Positions 7,359 to 15,729 of a stretch of 64,000 nt of DNA are shown piece by piece. The notes below the pieces were generated by a model, which was not told the DNA's origin, ran no database searches, and saw only the letters and a program-made list of their open reading frames with translations. Numbering within the stretch: the first letter of the stretch is position 1; the number at the start of each line of letters is the position of its first letter. The DNA comes from Bacillus_I endophytica_A (lineage in GTDB: Bacteria > Bacillota > Bacilli > Bacillales > Bacillaceae_H), in the NCBI RefSeq assembly GCF_026790145.1, contig NZ_JALAMS010000020.1, forward strand, positions 62,001 through 126,000, in the 5' to 3' direction. The position numbers and the translations under genes are program-made.

Positions 7359-8621
7359 TTAAATCTCCTTCCGCATCATGTTGTATGGGTAAAGGGGTTG
7401 TTCTACTTTAAATTGAACAATTTGCAATGGGTGTCTAGCTGCATCAAGCTCATTGCCTTTTTCATCCCAAATTTGCTCTACAACTGTTGTAAATGTCCCA
7501 CTCTCTGGTCCAAAAAACTCGACTTCTTGTCCACGTTTGAAGAAATTACGTTGTTGCAAAGTCACCATTTTCGTTTCTTCATTATAATCAAGCACAAGTC
7601 CACAGAAATCATGTGTTGTTGTTTTGCTATGCTCTCCAAACATCTGCTCTTCGTGTCCTGGTACGCCTTCAAAGAAAGCTGTTGCTGTCTCTCTATTTGC
7701 ACATTTATTAAGCTCTCTTAGCCATTCTTCTTGAATTGTAAAATTGTCAGGATCTGCACAGTAAGCATCAATAACTTTGCGATAAACTGTTACAACGGTT
7801 GCAACGTAGTGAATAGATTTCATACGTCCTTCAATTTTCAAACTATCGATGCCCATCTCAATCATTTTAGGGATAGATTGAATTAAATTCAAGTCTTTTG
7901 GACTCATTGCAAATGGAGCATCTCCCTCGTTAAACAAAGGAGCTTCTTCGTTATTTTCATCCATTTCGAATAAGCCATAGTCCCAGCGACATGACTGACA
8001 GCAACCACCACGATTTGAATCCCGCGCTGTCATATGATTGCTTAATACACATCGACCAGAATAAGCAATACACATTGCACCGTGGATAAACGATTCAATT
8101 TCAATATCTACTTTTTCTTTCATCTCACGAATTTCTTCTGCACTTGTTTCCCGAGCAAGTACAACGCGCTCTAATCCTTCTTCTTTCCAAAACTGGACAG
8201 CTTTCCAGTTAGCAAGCGACTGCTGGGTACTTAAATGTACTTCAAGTGATGGAGCTACCCTACGACAGGTTTCAATAATGAGTGGATCAGCAACGATAAT
8301 ACCTGCTACTCCTGCTTTGTTAAGACCTTCTAGATACTCTTCAAGACCATCGATGTTCTCATTATGTGCATAAATATTTGTTGTAACATAGATGCGTGCT
8401 CCATATTTCCGTGCAAAAGCCGCCCCTTCAGCCATTTCTTCCATTGAGAAGTTATCTGCATTTGAACGGAGGCCATATTCACGTCCACCGATAAAAACCG
8501 CATCTGCTCCGTAATGAACGGCTACTTTTAATTTTTCTAAATTCCCCGCTGGAGCAAGCAGTTCTGGTTTTTTAGTAATAACGCGTTTTCCATCTACAAC
8601 CTCGGCTACTTTAATTGCCAT
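7359..8621 (-). CDS. trhP2: U32 family prephenate-dependent tRNA uridine(34) hydroxylase subunit TrhP2
   Basis: A 420-residue U32 'peptidase' family protein corresponding to B. subtilis YrrO. In B. subtilis and E. coli such proteins take part in prephenate-dependent hydroxylation of wobble uridine-34 in tRNA rather than in proteolysis. It shows the family opening KKPELLAPAGNLEKL and four cysteines in the signature region (GRCVLSN ... GGCCQSCRWDYG) that likely bind an iron-sulfur cluster, followed by KIEGRMKS. A C-terminal domain follows. It sits 17 bases after trhP1 and directly before udk. Confidence 0.9.
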   Translation of the reverse strand: MAIKVAEVVDGKRVITKKPELLAPAGNLEKLKVAVHYGADAVFIGGREYGLRSNADNFSMEEMAEGAAFARKYGARIYVTTNIYAHNENIDGLEEYLEGLNKAGVAGIIVADPLIIETCRRVAPSLEVHLSTQQSLANWKAVQFWKEEGLERVVLARETSAEEIREMKEKVDIEIESFIHGAMCIAYSGRCVLSNHMTARDSNRGGCCQSCRWDYGLFEMDENNEEAPLFNEGDAPFAMSPKDLNLIQSIPKMIEMGIDSLKIEGRMKSIHYVATVVTVYRKVIDAYCADPDNFTIQEEWLRELNKCANRETATAFFEGVPGHEEQMFGEHSKTTTHDFCGLVLDYNEETKMVTLQQRNFFKRGQEVEFFGPESGTFTTVVEQIWDEKGNELDAARHPLQIVQFKVEQPLYPYNMMRKEI

Positions 8622-8638
8622 TCCCTCTTCACTCCTCT

Positions 8639-9577
8639 TTAATAAACGGTTTCTTTAAAGAAAAATCCTGTATCAAGCATACGATTTTTCGGCTGAATTG
8701 CTTCTAAATCTTCTAATAATGTTTCCTTAATGTCTTCATATTTCTCTCGATTTTCAACACATAAGTCAATAGCTTGACGATATTTCTTTGTGACATCTAC
8801 AAGGTAATCGATAGATTTTAAAATCCCGTCAATTTTAAACGAATCAACGCCTGCATCTATCATTTCTTCAAGTTCATCAATAATACAAACATCATTTGGA
8901 CTCATAATATGTGTTCCATTTTCATCTTCAAAAATCGGATACTTATTTCCACGTTCTTTATCTAACAAAAACATATTTTTAGTACCTTTTCGATTTTCAA
9001 TTTCCATCGCTTTTTCTTGATACAAGAAATAGTGACCTAAAAGCGGGCGTTTTGATTGGAACATGCATGTCATTCCATGAACCTGAACTTCGATTTCTAC
9101 ATCTGCATTTTCTTTAATTTCCACAATAGCATCCATGTTTAGCTCTCGCGCCAAAACAGCACGTTTTGAGCCTTTGCGTCCCCAATAGTTACAAACATAC
9201 CAGTTTGTTCCTGTTGTTTCCGTACTCCAATGAAGAGTCATAGTTGGAGCTACTTCACGTGCTGTCATTAAGACAGCTGGATCACCATAAACAATGGCAT
9301 CAACACCTGCATCTTGTAAAAACAAAATATAGTTTTTTAATTCATCTACTTTGTCATTATGAAAAATAGCATTCATAGCTACGTACACTTTCTTATGAAG
9401 CCGATGAGCAACGTTGATAGCTTCTACAACGTCTTCACGCTTAAATTCTCCTGCTAAGCGTAAACCGTAACGAGCCTCCCCAATTAAAAAAGCATCCGCT
9501 CCTGCTAAAGCTAATCTCTCAATGTCCCCAACACATGTGGGAGTAAGTAAAATCTCCGGTTTCTTCACGTGTTTCAC
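8639..9577 (-). CDS. trhP1: U32 family tRNA uridine(34) hydroxylation protein TrhP1
   Basis: A 312-residue paralogue of TrhP2, equivalent to B. subtilis YrrN. It has the U32 fold segments (PEILLTPTCVGDIERLALAG, VQVHGMTCMFQSKRPLL, FKIDGILKSIDYL) but lacks the four-cysteine cluster present in TrhP2, so it is probably the partner subunit. Together they are needed for 5-hydroxyuridine in tRNA. Its ATG overlaps the trmR stop by 4 bases, indicating translational coupling. Confidence 0.9.
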   Translation of the reverse strand: MKHVKKPEILLTPTCVGDIERLALAGADAFLIGEARYGLRLAGEFKREDVVEAINVAHRLHKKVYVAMNAIFHNDKVDELKNYILFLQDAGVDAIVYGDPAVLMTAREVAPTMTLHWSTETTGTNWYVCNYWGRKGSKRAVLARELNMDAIVEIKENADVEIEVQVHGMTCMFQSKRPLLGHYFLYQEKAMEIENRKGTKNMFLLDKERGNKYPIFEDENGTHIMSPNDVCIIDELEEMIDAGVDSFKIDGILKSIDYLVDVTKKYRQAIDLCVENREKYEDIKETLLEDLEAIQPKNRMLDTGFFFKETVY

Positions 9578-10215
9578 CTCTTTTGTGTACTAATTGCGAT
9601 TCCATCTCCAATTGGTAATATTGCCGTTTGGAAATCTGAATGACCCATTAACCATTCATTATAGTCATTTATCTTCTTAATCAAACTTCGCTTACGACGT
9701 GTTTCAGCTTGGATTTCTCCTGTTACATATCCTTTAAAGAGCACGTTATCACTGACAACAATTCCTCGTTCAGAAAGTATTGGTGTATAAGCGTCAAAAA
9801 AACGCTTATATTGACCTTTGGCCGCATCGATAAAAATGACATCATAAGGTGCTTTGGCGTTTGCTTTTTCCACAGCTTCTAAAGCATCACCAAAGATAAG
9901 GGTAATATTTTCTTGTTGATCTGATTGAGCTAAAAAGCGTTTTGCTTGCTTGTATCGCTCTTCATTACGTTCTATTGTTACAACCTCTGCTCCAAGCTCT
10001 TTTGCCATTCTTAAAGACGAATAGCCAATTGCTGTGCCAATTTCTAAAATGCGTTTTGGCTGATAAAGGCGTAAAACTTGCAGAAGAGACTCAATGCTAA
10101 CAAGCTCCATAATTGGAACGTGATTTTCTAAAGCATACTGCTCCATTTCTAGGAACAAATCATCTCTTTTTGGAACTAGATTTTCAATATAAGCGTTTAT
10201 TTCATGAGAAAGCAC
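9574..10215 (-). CDS. trmR: tRNA 5-hydroxyuridine methyltransferase TrmR
   Basis: A SAM-dependent O-methyltransferase of 213 residues, the YrrM orthologue. In B. subtilis this enzyme methylates 5-hydroxyuridine at wobble position 34 to give 5-methoxyuridine. The Rossmann motif ILEIGTAIGYSSLRMA, the acidic VTIERNEER segment, and VIFIDAAKGQYKRFF with the metal-binding aspartate are all present, as in catechol-type methyltransferases. It is the first gene of trmR-trhP1-trhP2-udk, so hydroxylation and methylation genes are co-transcribed. Confidence 0.92.
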   Translation of the reverse strand: MLSHEINAYIENLVPKRDDLFLEMEQYALENHVPIMELVSIESLLQVLRLYQPKRILEIGTAIGYSSLRMAKELGAEVVTIERNEERYKQAKRFLAQSDQQENITLIFGDALEAVEKANAKAPYDVIFIDAAKGQYKRFFDAYTPILSERGIVVSDNVLFKGYVTGEIQAETRRKRSLIKKINDYNEWLMGHSDFQTAILPIGDGIAISTQKR

Positions 10216-10331
10216 TTGTCTTTCCTCCGATCATTTCAGTCCTGTTGATTGATATAGAACTACAATTCTAATATTATAAAGGTTTTCCCCTATAGAGTAA
10301 ACCTTTATACTACGAAAATAATCTTTCTCAC

Positions 10332-10366
10332 AAAAAAGGCTGTGAAAGATTCACAACCTTTTTTGT
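10332..10366 (-). terminator. Terminator of mltG
   Basis: On the minus strand a stem of about 10 base pairs (AAGGTTGTGAA / TTCACAGCCTT) sits between an A-run and a T-run just after the mltG stop. The near-symmetry would also allow some function on the other strand. Confidence 0.85.
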
Positions 10367-10371
10367 CGTAT

Positions 10372-11508
10372 TTATTTTTGAAAACGTTCTTCTGTAATAT
10401 GCTTTTCTTTTTCCTTGTTATGTTCTTCAAGCGTTTTTGTAAAGATGACCTCTCCACTTTCTGTTGCTAAGAAATATACATAATCCGTTTGTTCAGGAGA
10501 TAAAGCAGCCTCAATCGATTCTTTCCCAGCATTTGCAATTGGTCCCGGTGTTAAACCTTTTACCTTATACGTATTGTAAGGTGAGTCCACTTCCAAATCT
10601 TTATAAAGTACTCGATCTTTATGACTTCCTAGTGAGTAAAGAACAGTTGGATCTGTTTGAAGACGCATATCCTTTTCTAGTCGATTATAAAATACGCTCG
10701 CTATCTTTTTGCGATCGGTTTGGTCTGTTGCTTCTTCTTCGACAAGAGATGCCATTGTTAATATTTTATGAACCGTCGTTTTTTGTTTTTTAATCTCTGG
10801 TTGATATGGAGCAATCACATTGTTTGTTTTTTTAATCATCGCTTCTAGAATTTCCTCTAATGGAACATCTTTCTTATAAAAAGAGTATGTAGCAGGATAT
10901 AAATAGCCTTCTAGAGGATGCTTAATCTTTGCGTTATCAATCTCAGATGTAACTAAATCCGGATATTTCTTTTTCATATTGTTAATGAAAGCTTTATCAT
11001 CTAACTTTTGCTCTATTTCCTCTTTTGAGAACTTCGTTCCCTTTGAAATAAGAGTAGAAATTTCATCAAGCTGACGACCTTCTGGAACAGTAATTTTAAC
11101 AGTTGCTTTGTTTGATACTTTTCCTTCTTGCAGGCGATTAATCATCTCTTTTGGACTCATTGCCTTTGTGAACTCATAGTTTCCTGCTTGGAAGTCATTT
11201 AAGTTAGAAAACTTAGCATAGTAGCGAAACACAGTAGCGTTTTTTATTAAATCTTTATCTTCTAGCGTGTGAGCAATTGTAGAAACTGTTGAGCCTGTTG
11301 GCACAGACACAATAATTTCTTTCTTGTTTTCTTCGTCTACAGGGCTTAGAGCTGAGTGAATATAAATATAAAGCCCAAGCGCTAAACCAACGAATAAAAC
11401 AAATAAAATCGACAACACCCACAAAACCGCTTTGCGCACTTTTTTAGCTTCATTTTGTTGCTGCATTAACGTTTGTGAAAAATCAATCGGTTTATTTTTT
11501 CGTGCCAA
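10372..11508 (-). CDS. mltG: Endolytic murein transglycosylase MltG
   Basis: MltG cuts nascent glycan strands at the membrane and is proposed to end their elongation. The 378-residue protein has an N-terminal membrane helix (about residues 28-51), a LysM-like subdomain (IIVSVPTGSTVSTIAHTL), and the YceG catalytic domain. The catalytic glutamate lies in ASLVEEEATDQTDR, followed by the conserved ASVFYNRL and LQTDPTVLYSLG segments and the PYNTYKVKGLTPGPI motif. It is the YrrL orthologue and precedes trmR, but a terminator stands between them. Confidence 0.94.
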   Translation of the reverse strand: MARKNKPIDFSQTLMQQQNEAKKVRKAVLWVLSILFVLFVGLALGLYIYIHSALSPVDEENKKEIIVSVPTGSTVSTIAHTLEDKDLIKNATVFRYYAKFSNLNDFQAGNYEFTKAMSPKEMINRLQEGKVSNKATVKITVPEGRQLDEISTLISKGTKFSKEEIEQKLDDKAFINNMKKKYPDLVTSEIDNAKIKHPLEGYLYPATYSFYKKDVPLEEILEAMIKKTNNVIAPYQPEIKKQKTTVHKILTMASLVEEEATDQTDRKKIASVFYNRLEKDMRLQTDPTVLYSLGSHKDRVLYKDLEVDSPYNTYKVKGLTPGPIANAGKESIEAALSPEQTDYVYFLATESGEVIFTKTLEEHNKEKEKHITEERFQK

Positions 11509-11656
11509 TCGTCACTCCTCCCTTTCCGCGATTAATTATACTACATCTTTAACTATTTTTCGCCAATATTAGACAAAAAACACCTCTCCCTTCTTGCATA
11601 ATTTTTCTTTATGCTTAAATTTACTCTGTTCTGCTCAAGATACAAATTATGGCACA

Positions 11657-11692
11657 TAAAAAAGCCGCTTCCTAAGCTTAGGAAGCGACTTT
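11657..11692 (-). terminator. Terminator of the ireB-ruvX-yrzB unit
   Basis: A 12-13-base-pair stem (GCCGCTTCCTAAG / CTTAGGAAGCGaC) is followed on the minus strand by seven T residues. It lies just downstream of the yrzB stop. The rest of the 191-base gap before mltG contains only an AT-rich region that presumably holds the mltG promoter. Confidence 0.85.
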
Positions 11693-11699
11693 TACTTTT

Positions 11700-11978
11700 T
11701 TACTCTTCTTCTGAATCAAGTGCATATAGCACTTCTTCAAGCATGTTCCATTCTTCTTCAGTTTCGATTGGCTGAAGTTCGCCATCTTCGCCTTCTCCAT
11801 TTGGAATGAAGCTAGATGCATGAACGATTACTTCGCCTTCTTCTTCTGATTGAGCAATTGGAGAATAAAGAACGTACGCTTTGTTGAACTGATCAGAGTG
11901 GAATGTTGTAATAACCTCACAAAGCTGCTCGTCTCCATTTTCGTCAATTACTGTGATATGTTGTTCTCCGTGATCCAT
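11700..11978 (-). CDS. yrzB: DUF1292 family protein YrzB
   Basis: A very acidic 92-residue protein beginning ITVIDENGDEQLCEVITTF and containing NKAYVLYSP and EEEWNMLEEVLY segments, characteristic of DUF1292 (YrzB). It is found throughout the Firmicutes next to ruvX and ireB, but no biochemical role is known. It is 21 bases downstream of ruvX in the same direction, and a GTGA-containing ribosome site lies just upstream of the ATG. Confidence 0.9.
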   Translation of the reverse strand: MDHGEQHITVIDENGDEQLCEVITTFHSDQFNKAYVLYSPIAQSEEEGEVIVHASSFIPNGEGEDGELQPIETEEEWNMLEEVLYALDSEEE

Positions 11979-11999
11979 TTTGTCACCTCATTATATTTT

Positions 12000-12419
12000 T
12001 TAAAATTGCTTGCTATCTAAATAACCTTGCAGAATAACGACAGCTGCCATCTTATCAATTACTTGTTTACGCTTTTTACGGCTTACATCAGCAGAAATAA
12101 GCATGCGCTGTGCAGCCATTGTTGAAAGACGCTCGTCCCACATTTCAACTTCAAGGTCAAATGTTGATTTTAGCTTTTCTGCAAAGGAAAGGCAAGCTTC
12201 ACCTCTTGGACCAATTGTATTATTCATATTTTTAGGTAATCCAACGATAATTTTGCTTACCTCGTGTTCTTTAATAAGTTCTTCCAAGCGTGGCAATGCT
12301 TTGTTCAGCTGGTTTTCTGGGAACTTAATTGTTTCAATCCCCTGAGCTGTCCATCCCATTGCATCACTTGCTGCCACACCAATTGTTCTTGTACCAACGT
12401 CTAATCCTAATGTTCGCAA
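12000..12419 (-). CDS. ruvX: Holliday junction resolvase-like RuvX/YqgF
   Basis: A 139-residue RNase H-fold nuclease. In bacteria YqgF proteins are implicated in 16S rRNA pre-processing and are annotated as putative Holliday-junction resolvases. Conserved acidic positions are visible: LGLDVGTRTIGVA at the start, KIIVGLPKNMNN, and WDERLSTMAA, with a final VIDKMAAVVILQGYLD helix. It begins one base after the ireB stop and is followed closely by yrzB, so these three form one operon downstream of alaS, as in B. subtilis (yrrK). Confidence 0.93.
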   Translation of the reverse strand: MRTLGLDVGTRTIGVAASDAMGWTAQGIETIKFPENQLNKALPRLEELIKEHEVSKIIVGLPKNMNNTIGPRGEACLSFAEKLKSTFDLEVEMWDERLSTMAAQRMLISADVSRKKRKQVIDKMAAVVILQGYLDSKQF

Positions 12420-12420
12420 T

Positions 12421-12690
12421 TTACGCTTCCTCTCGGTGGTTCTTTAAATAGGATTTCACAAGCTCTTCAATTAATTCATCTCGTTCAAGCTTGCGAATAA
12501 TGTTACGTGCATCCTTATGTCTTGGAATGTAAGCTGGGTCCCCAGATAGCAAATAACCGACAATTTGATTAATTGGGTTGTAGCCTTTTTCTTTTAGTGC
12601 CTCATAAACCGTAAAAAGCACTTCATTTACGTTTGTGTCTACTGGGTCTTCATGAAAATCAAATTTCATCGTTCGATCAAATGAACTCAT
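12421..12690 (-). CDS. ireB: IreB family regulatory phosphoprotein
   Basis: An 89-residue protein nearly identical in its core to YrzL/IreB (DUF965): NVNEVLFTVYEAL, GYNPINQIVGYLLSGDPAYI, RHKDARNIIRKLERDE. In Enterococcus, IreB is phosphorylated by the Ser/Thr kinase IreK and modulates cephalosporin resistance; its role in Bacillus is not established. The frame is open to 12717, but the ATG at 12690 has GAGGTGG five bases upstream and matches the family start MSSFD. It is the first gene after alaS. Confidence 0.93.
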   Translation of the reverse strand: MSSFDRTMKFDFHEDPVDTNVNEVLFTVYEALKEKGYNPINQIVGYLLSGDPAYIPRHKDARNIIRKLERDELIEELVKSYLKNHREEA

Positions 12691-12767
12691 TTTTTCCACC
12701 TCACTCATCGTCAACAAAAGAAACAGTTTTAATGCTTATTTTCATTGTACACGAAAAGTACTATGAA

Positions 12768-15398
12768 TTAAACGGATTTTATCCACTGTTTCGCTGCGGA
12801 CAAAGCATCTTGAATTTTACTTGGGTCTTTCCCGCCTGCCTGAGCCATGTCTGGGCGTCCACCACCGCCGCCACCACATACAGCAGCAACTTCTTTAACA
12901 AGCTTACCAGCATGATAGCCGTTCGAAATTAAGTCTTTTGTAACTCCTGCAATAATATTTACTTTTTCATTTTGAGCAGAAGCTAAGACTACAATACCTG
13001 TCCCAATTTTGTTCTTCAAGTCATCTACCATCGTACGCAAGTTATTCATGTCTGCTCCATTAACGCTATGAGCAATCACTTTCACACCGTTTACTTCTTC
13101 CACTTCATTGATTAAGTTCCCTGCTTCAATGTTTCCAAGCTTTGCTGCAAGAGATTCGTTTTCACGTTGTAGTGTACGAATTTCGTCTTTTAGTCCTTCT
13201 ACACGCGTTACAACATCGCGAGGATTTGCTTTTAGCACACTTGCTGCTTGATGTAACAGTGATACTTGCTCATTCATCACTTTGTAAGCAGCTTGACCTG
13301 TTACAGCTTCAATACGACGTGTTCCTGCTCCAATTCCTGACTCTGAAACAATTTTGAAAATACCGATGGAAGAAGTGTTCTCAACATGACAACCGCCGCA
13401 AAGTTCAAGACTATAATCGCCAACTTGAACAACGCGTACAATATCACCATACTTCTCTCCGAATAAAGCCATTGCCCCCATTTTCTTCGCTTCATTAAGC
13501 GATTTGTTTGAAATAGTTACAGGAATACTTTCCCATACTTTTTCATTAACAATTGTTTCAATTTTTTCAATCTCTTCAGGTTGAATTTGACCAAAGTGTG
13601 TAAAGTCAAAACGAAGACGATCTTGTGTTACAAGAGAACCTGCTTGGTTTACGTGCTCACCTAATACATCTTTTAATGCTTGATGAAGAAGATGTGTTGC
13701 TGTATGGTTTTTCACGATACTGTTGCGTTTATCAGTCGAAATTTCTGCTAAAACGGCTTGACCTTTTGTTAGTGTTCCTTCTACAACTTCTACTGTGTGA
13801 AGGTTTTGTCCATTTGGCGCTTTTTGAACATCTTTGACAAGAGCTTTTACACCTTCTCCTGTGATTGTTCCTTTGTCAGCTACTTGTCCACCGCTTTCTG
13901 CATAAAATGGCGTTTCATTTAGCATTATTTGAACTTCGCCACTTGATGCTTCCTCCACAAGTTCACCATCTTGAATAATAACTGATACAGCTGTATGAAG
14001 GCTTTCTTGACTATAACCAACAAACGTACTTTCTTCTTTAACATCCCCAAGAAGTGCATCTTGAACTTTCATTGAGCCCACATCTTGACGTGCTTCACGC
14101 GCTCTTGTACGCTGTGCTTCCATTTCTGCTTTGAAGCCTTCATAATCGATTGTCATGTTATGTTCTTCAGCATATTCTTCTGTAAGCTCAATTGGGAAAC
14201 CATATGTGTCATAAAGACGGAACGCATCTTCACCAGAAATGACTGTACTATCTTTTTCTTTTTCTTTAGCAATGACGTCATTTAAGATTGCTAATCCTTC
14301 ATGAAGTGTTTCATGGAAACGATCTTCTTCTGTTTTCATCACTTTTTGAATGAATTCGCTTTTTTCCTTTACTTCTGGATAGAAATCAACCATAATTTCA
14401 GCAACTGTTGGAACAAGCTCATACATGAATGGACGGTTAATATTAATTTGTTTTGCATAACGGACAGCACGACGTAATAAACGACGTAATACATAACCAC
14501 GGCCTTCATTTGATGGAAGAGCTCCATCTCCAACAGCAAATGCTACAGTACGAACGTGGTCTGCAACTACTTTGAACGCTACATCATGATCTGTATTCTC
14601 ACCGTATTTCAAGCCTGAAATCTGTTCTGTTGCATTAATGATTGGCGTGAATAAATCAGTCTCAAAGTTTGTTTTTGTTTCTTGGATGATTGAGCACATA
14701 CGCTCAAGACCCATACCTGTATCAATATTTTTCTTTGGAAGTGGTGTGTATGTGCCATCTGGATTGTGATTAAATTGAGAGAACACAAGGTTCCATACTT
14801 CTAAGTAACGCTCGTTTTCCCCACCTGGATATAGTTCTGGATCACTTTCATCATTACCATATTCTGGTCCACGGTCATAAAAAATTTCCGTATTTGGTCC
14901 ACTAGGGCCTTCTCCAATATCCCAGAAGTTCCCTTCTAAACGAATGATGCGCTCTTCAGGTACTCCAATTTTATCTTTCCAGTAATCAAAAGCTTCATGG
15001 TCTTCAGGGTGAACTGTTACAGAAAGCTTTTCTGGCTGGAATCCAATCCAGTTTTCACTTGTTAGAAACTCCCATGCCCATTCAATTGCTTCTTCTTTAA
15101 AGTATTCCCCAATTGAGAAATTACCTAACATTTCAAAGAAAGTATGGTGACGTGCTGTTTTCCCTACATTTTCAATATCGTTTGTACGGATTGCTTTTTG
15201 GGCATTACAAATGCGAGGGTTATCTGGAATAACGCGACCATCAAAATATTTCTTTAAAGTAGCAACCCCACTGTTGATCCAAAGCAGCGTCGGATCCTCG
15301 TGCGGCACAAGTGATGCACTTGGTTCAACGCTGTGTCCCTTCTCTTTAAAAAAGTCTAAAAACATTTGGCGAACTTCAGCTGAACTTAGCTTTTTCAT
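12768..15398 (-). CDS. alaS: Alanyl-tRNA synthetase
   Basis: Charges tRNA-Ala with alanine. The class II catalytic core opens with MKKLSSAEVRQMFLDFF and contains the RHHTFFEMLGNFSIG motif. The editing domain carries HTATHLLHQAL and CGGCHVENT, the zinc-binding His/Cys sites that clear Ser-tRNA-Ala. A C-terminal coiled region and DHHA1 domain end in CGGGGGGRPDMAQAGG. The start at 15398 (876 residues) follows GGAGG by 7 bases. The frame stays open 41 codons further upstream, but that stretch is T-box leader RNA, so it is not coding. Expression is controlled by the T-box. Confidence 0.97.
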   Translation of the reverse strand: MKKLSSAEVRQMFLDFFKEKGHSVEPSASLVPHEDPTLLWINSGVATLKKYFDGRVIPDNPRICNAQKAIRTNDIENVGKTARHHTFFEMLGNFSIGEYFKEEAIEWAWEFLTSENWIGFQPEKLSVTVHPEDHEAFDYWKDKIGVPEERIIRLEGNFWDIGEGPSGPNTEIFYDRGPEYGNDESDPELYPGGENERYLEVWNLVFSQFNHNPDGTYTPLPKKNIDTGMGLERMCSIIQETKTNFETDLFTPIINATEQISGLKYGENTDHDVAFKVVADHVRTVAFAVGDGALPSNEGRGYVLRRLLRRAVRYAKQININRPFMYELVPTVAEIMVDFYPEVKEKSEFIQKVMKTEEDRFHETLHEGLAILNDVIAKEKEKDSTVISGEDAFRLYDTYGFPIELTEEYAEEHNMTIDYEGFKAEMEAQRTRAREARQDVGSMKVQDALLGDVKEESTFVGYSQESLHTAVSVIIQDGELVEEASSGEVQIMLNETPFYAESGGQVADKGTITGEGVKALVKDVQKAPNGQNLHTVEVVEGTLTKGQAVLAEISTDKRNSIVKNHTATHLLHQALKDVLGEHVNQAGSLVTQDRLRFDFTHFGQIQPEEIEKIETIVNEKVWESIPVTISNKSLNEAKKMGAMALFGEKYGDIVRVVQVGDYSLELCGGCHVENTSSIGIFKIVSESGIGAGTRRIEAVTGQAAYKVMNEQVSLLHQAASVLKANPRDVVTRVEGLKDEIRTLQRENESLAAKLGNIEAGNLINEVEEVNGVKVIAHSVNGADMNNLRTMVDDLKNKIGTGIVVLASAQNEKVNIIAGVTKDLISNGYHAGKLVKEVAAVCGGGGGGRPDMAQAGGKDPSKIQDALSAAKQWIKSV

Positions 15399-15429
15399 GC
15401 TAATTCCTCCTTGTATACTATGTAAATGA

Positions 15430-15694
15430 AAACACAAAAAAAGCCCTAATCCCTCATTAATAGCAGGGACGAGAGCATTACTCGCGGTACCACCCTGATT
15501 ACGAACTCTTTCGTTCGTCACCTCGATAGAGCACTAACGTAGCCTGCACGATAGGTTTATAAGCCTACACTCCGGATTAGCTTTCTGCTACTCTTCGCTT
15601 GGAACATTTTACAGCCTTGAATATTCCTCTCTTTGTAAGCGGGCTTTAGCATACTCTTTCCATCATCGTTTTGTTATATATTATAACCATTATG
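15430..15694 (-). promoter_or_regulatory. T-box riboswitch leader of alaS
   Basis: The 5' leader contains the T-box sequence AGGGTGGTACCGCG (minus strand, 15484-15497), whose central bases pair with the free CCA end of uncharged tRNA. A terminator stem with a T7 run follows (15437-15477). Upstream sequence has the typical stem I elements, including a GGAATATTC ... GTTCC arm with an AGGCTG loop. By context the tRNA sensed is tRNA-Ala. I could not fix the exact specifier codon by eye. Uncharged tRNA would favour the antiterminator and switch alaS on. Confidence 0.9.
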
Positions 15695-15699
15695 GCGCT

Positions 15700-15729
15700 A
15701 TTATAGACAACTTTCCATGTGGTTGTCAA
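15700..15729 (-). promoter_or_regulatory. Sigma-A promoter of alaS
   Basis: Perfect consensus boxes are seen on the minus strand: TTGACA (15724-15729) and TATAAT (15700-15705) separated by 18 bases. The -35 box overlaps the last codons of the upstream permease gene. A second TATAAT (15680-15685) has only a poor -35 match. Confidence 0.8.

Noticed and set aside
7305..7721. Plus-strand frame of 138 codons opposite udk and trhP2
   Set aside because: It spans the junction of two certain minus-strand genes, has no family motifs and no ribosome site.
15399..15521. N-terminal extension of AlaS by 41 codons
   Set aside because: This stretch is the end of the T-box leader with its terminator. A good ribosome site lies before the ATG at 15398, and homologues start there.
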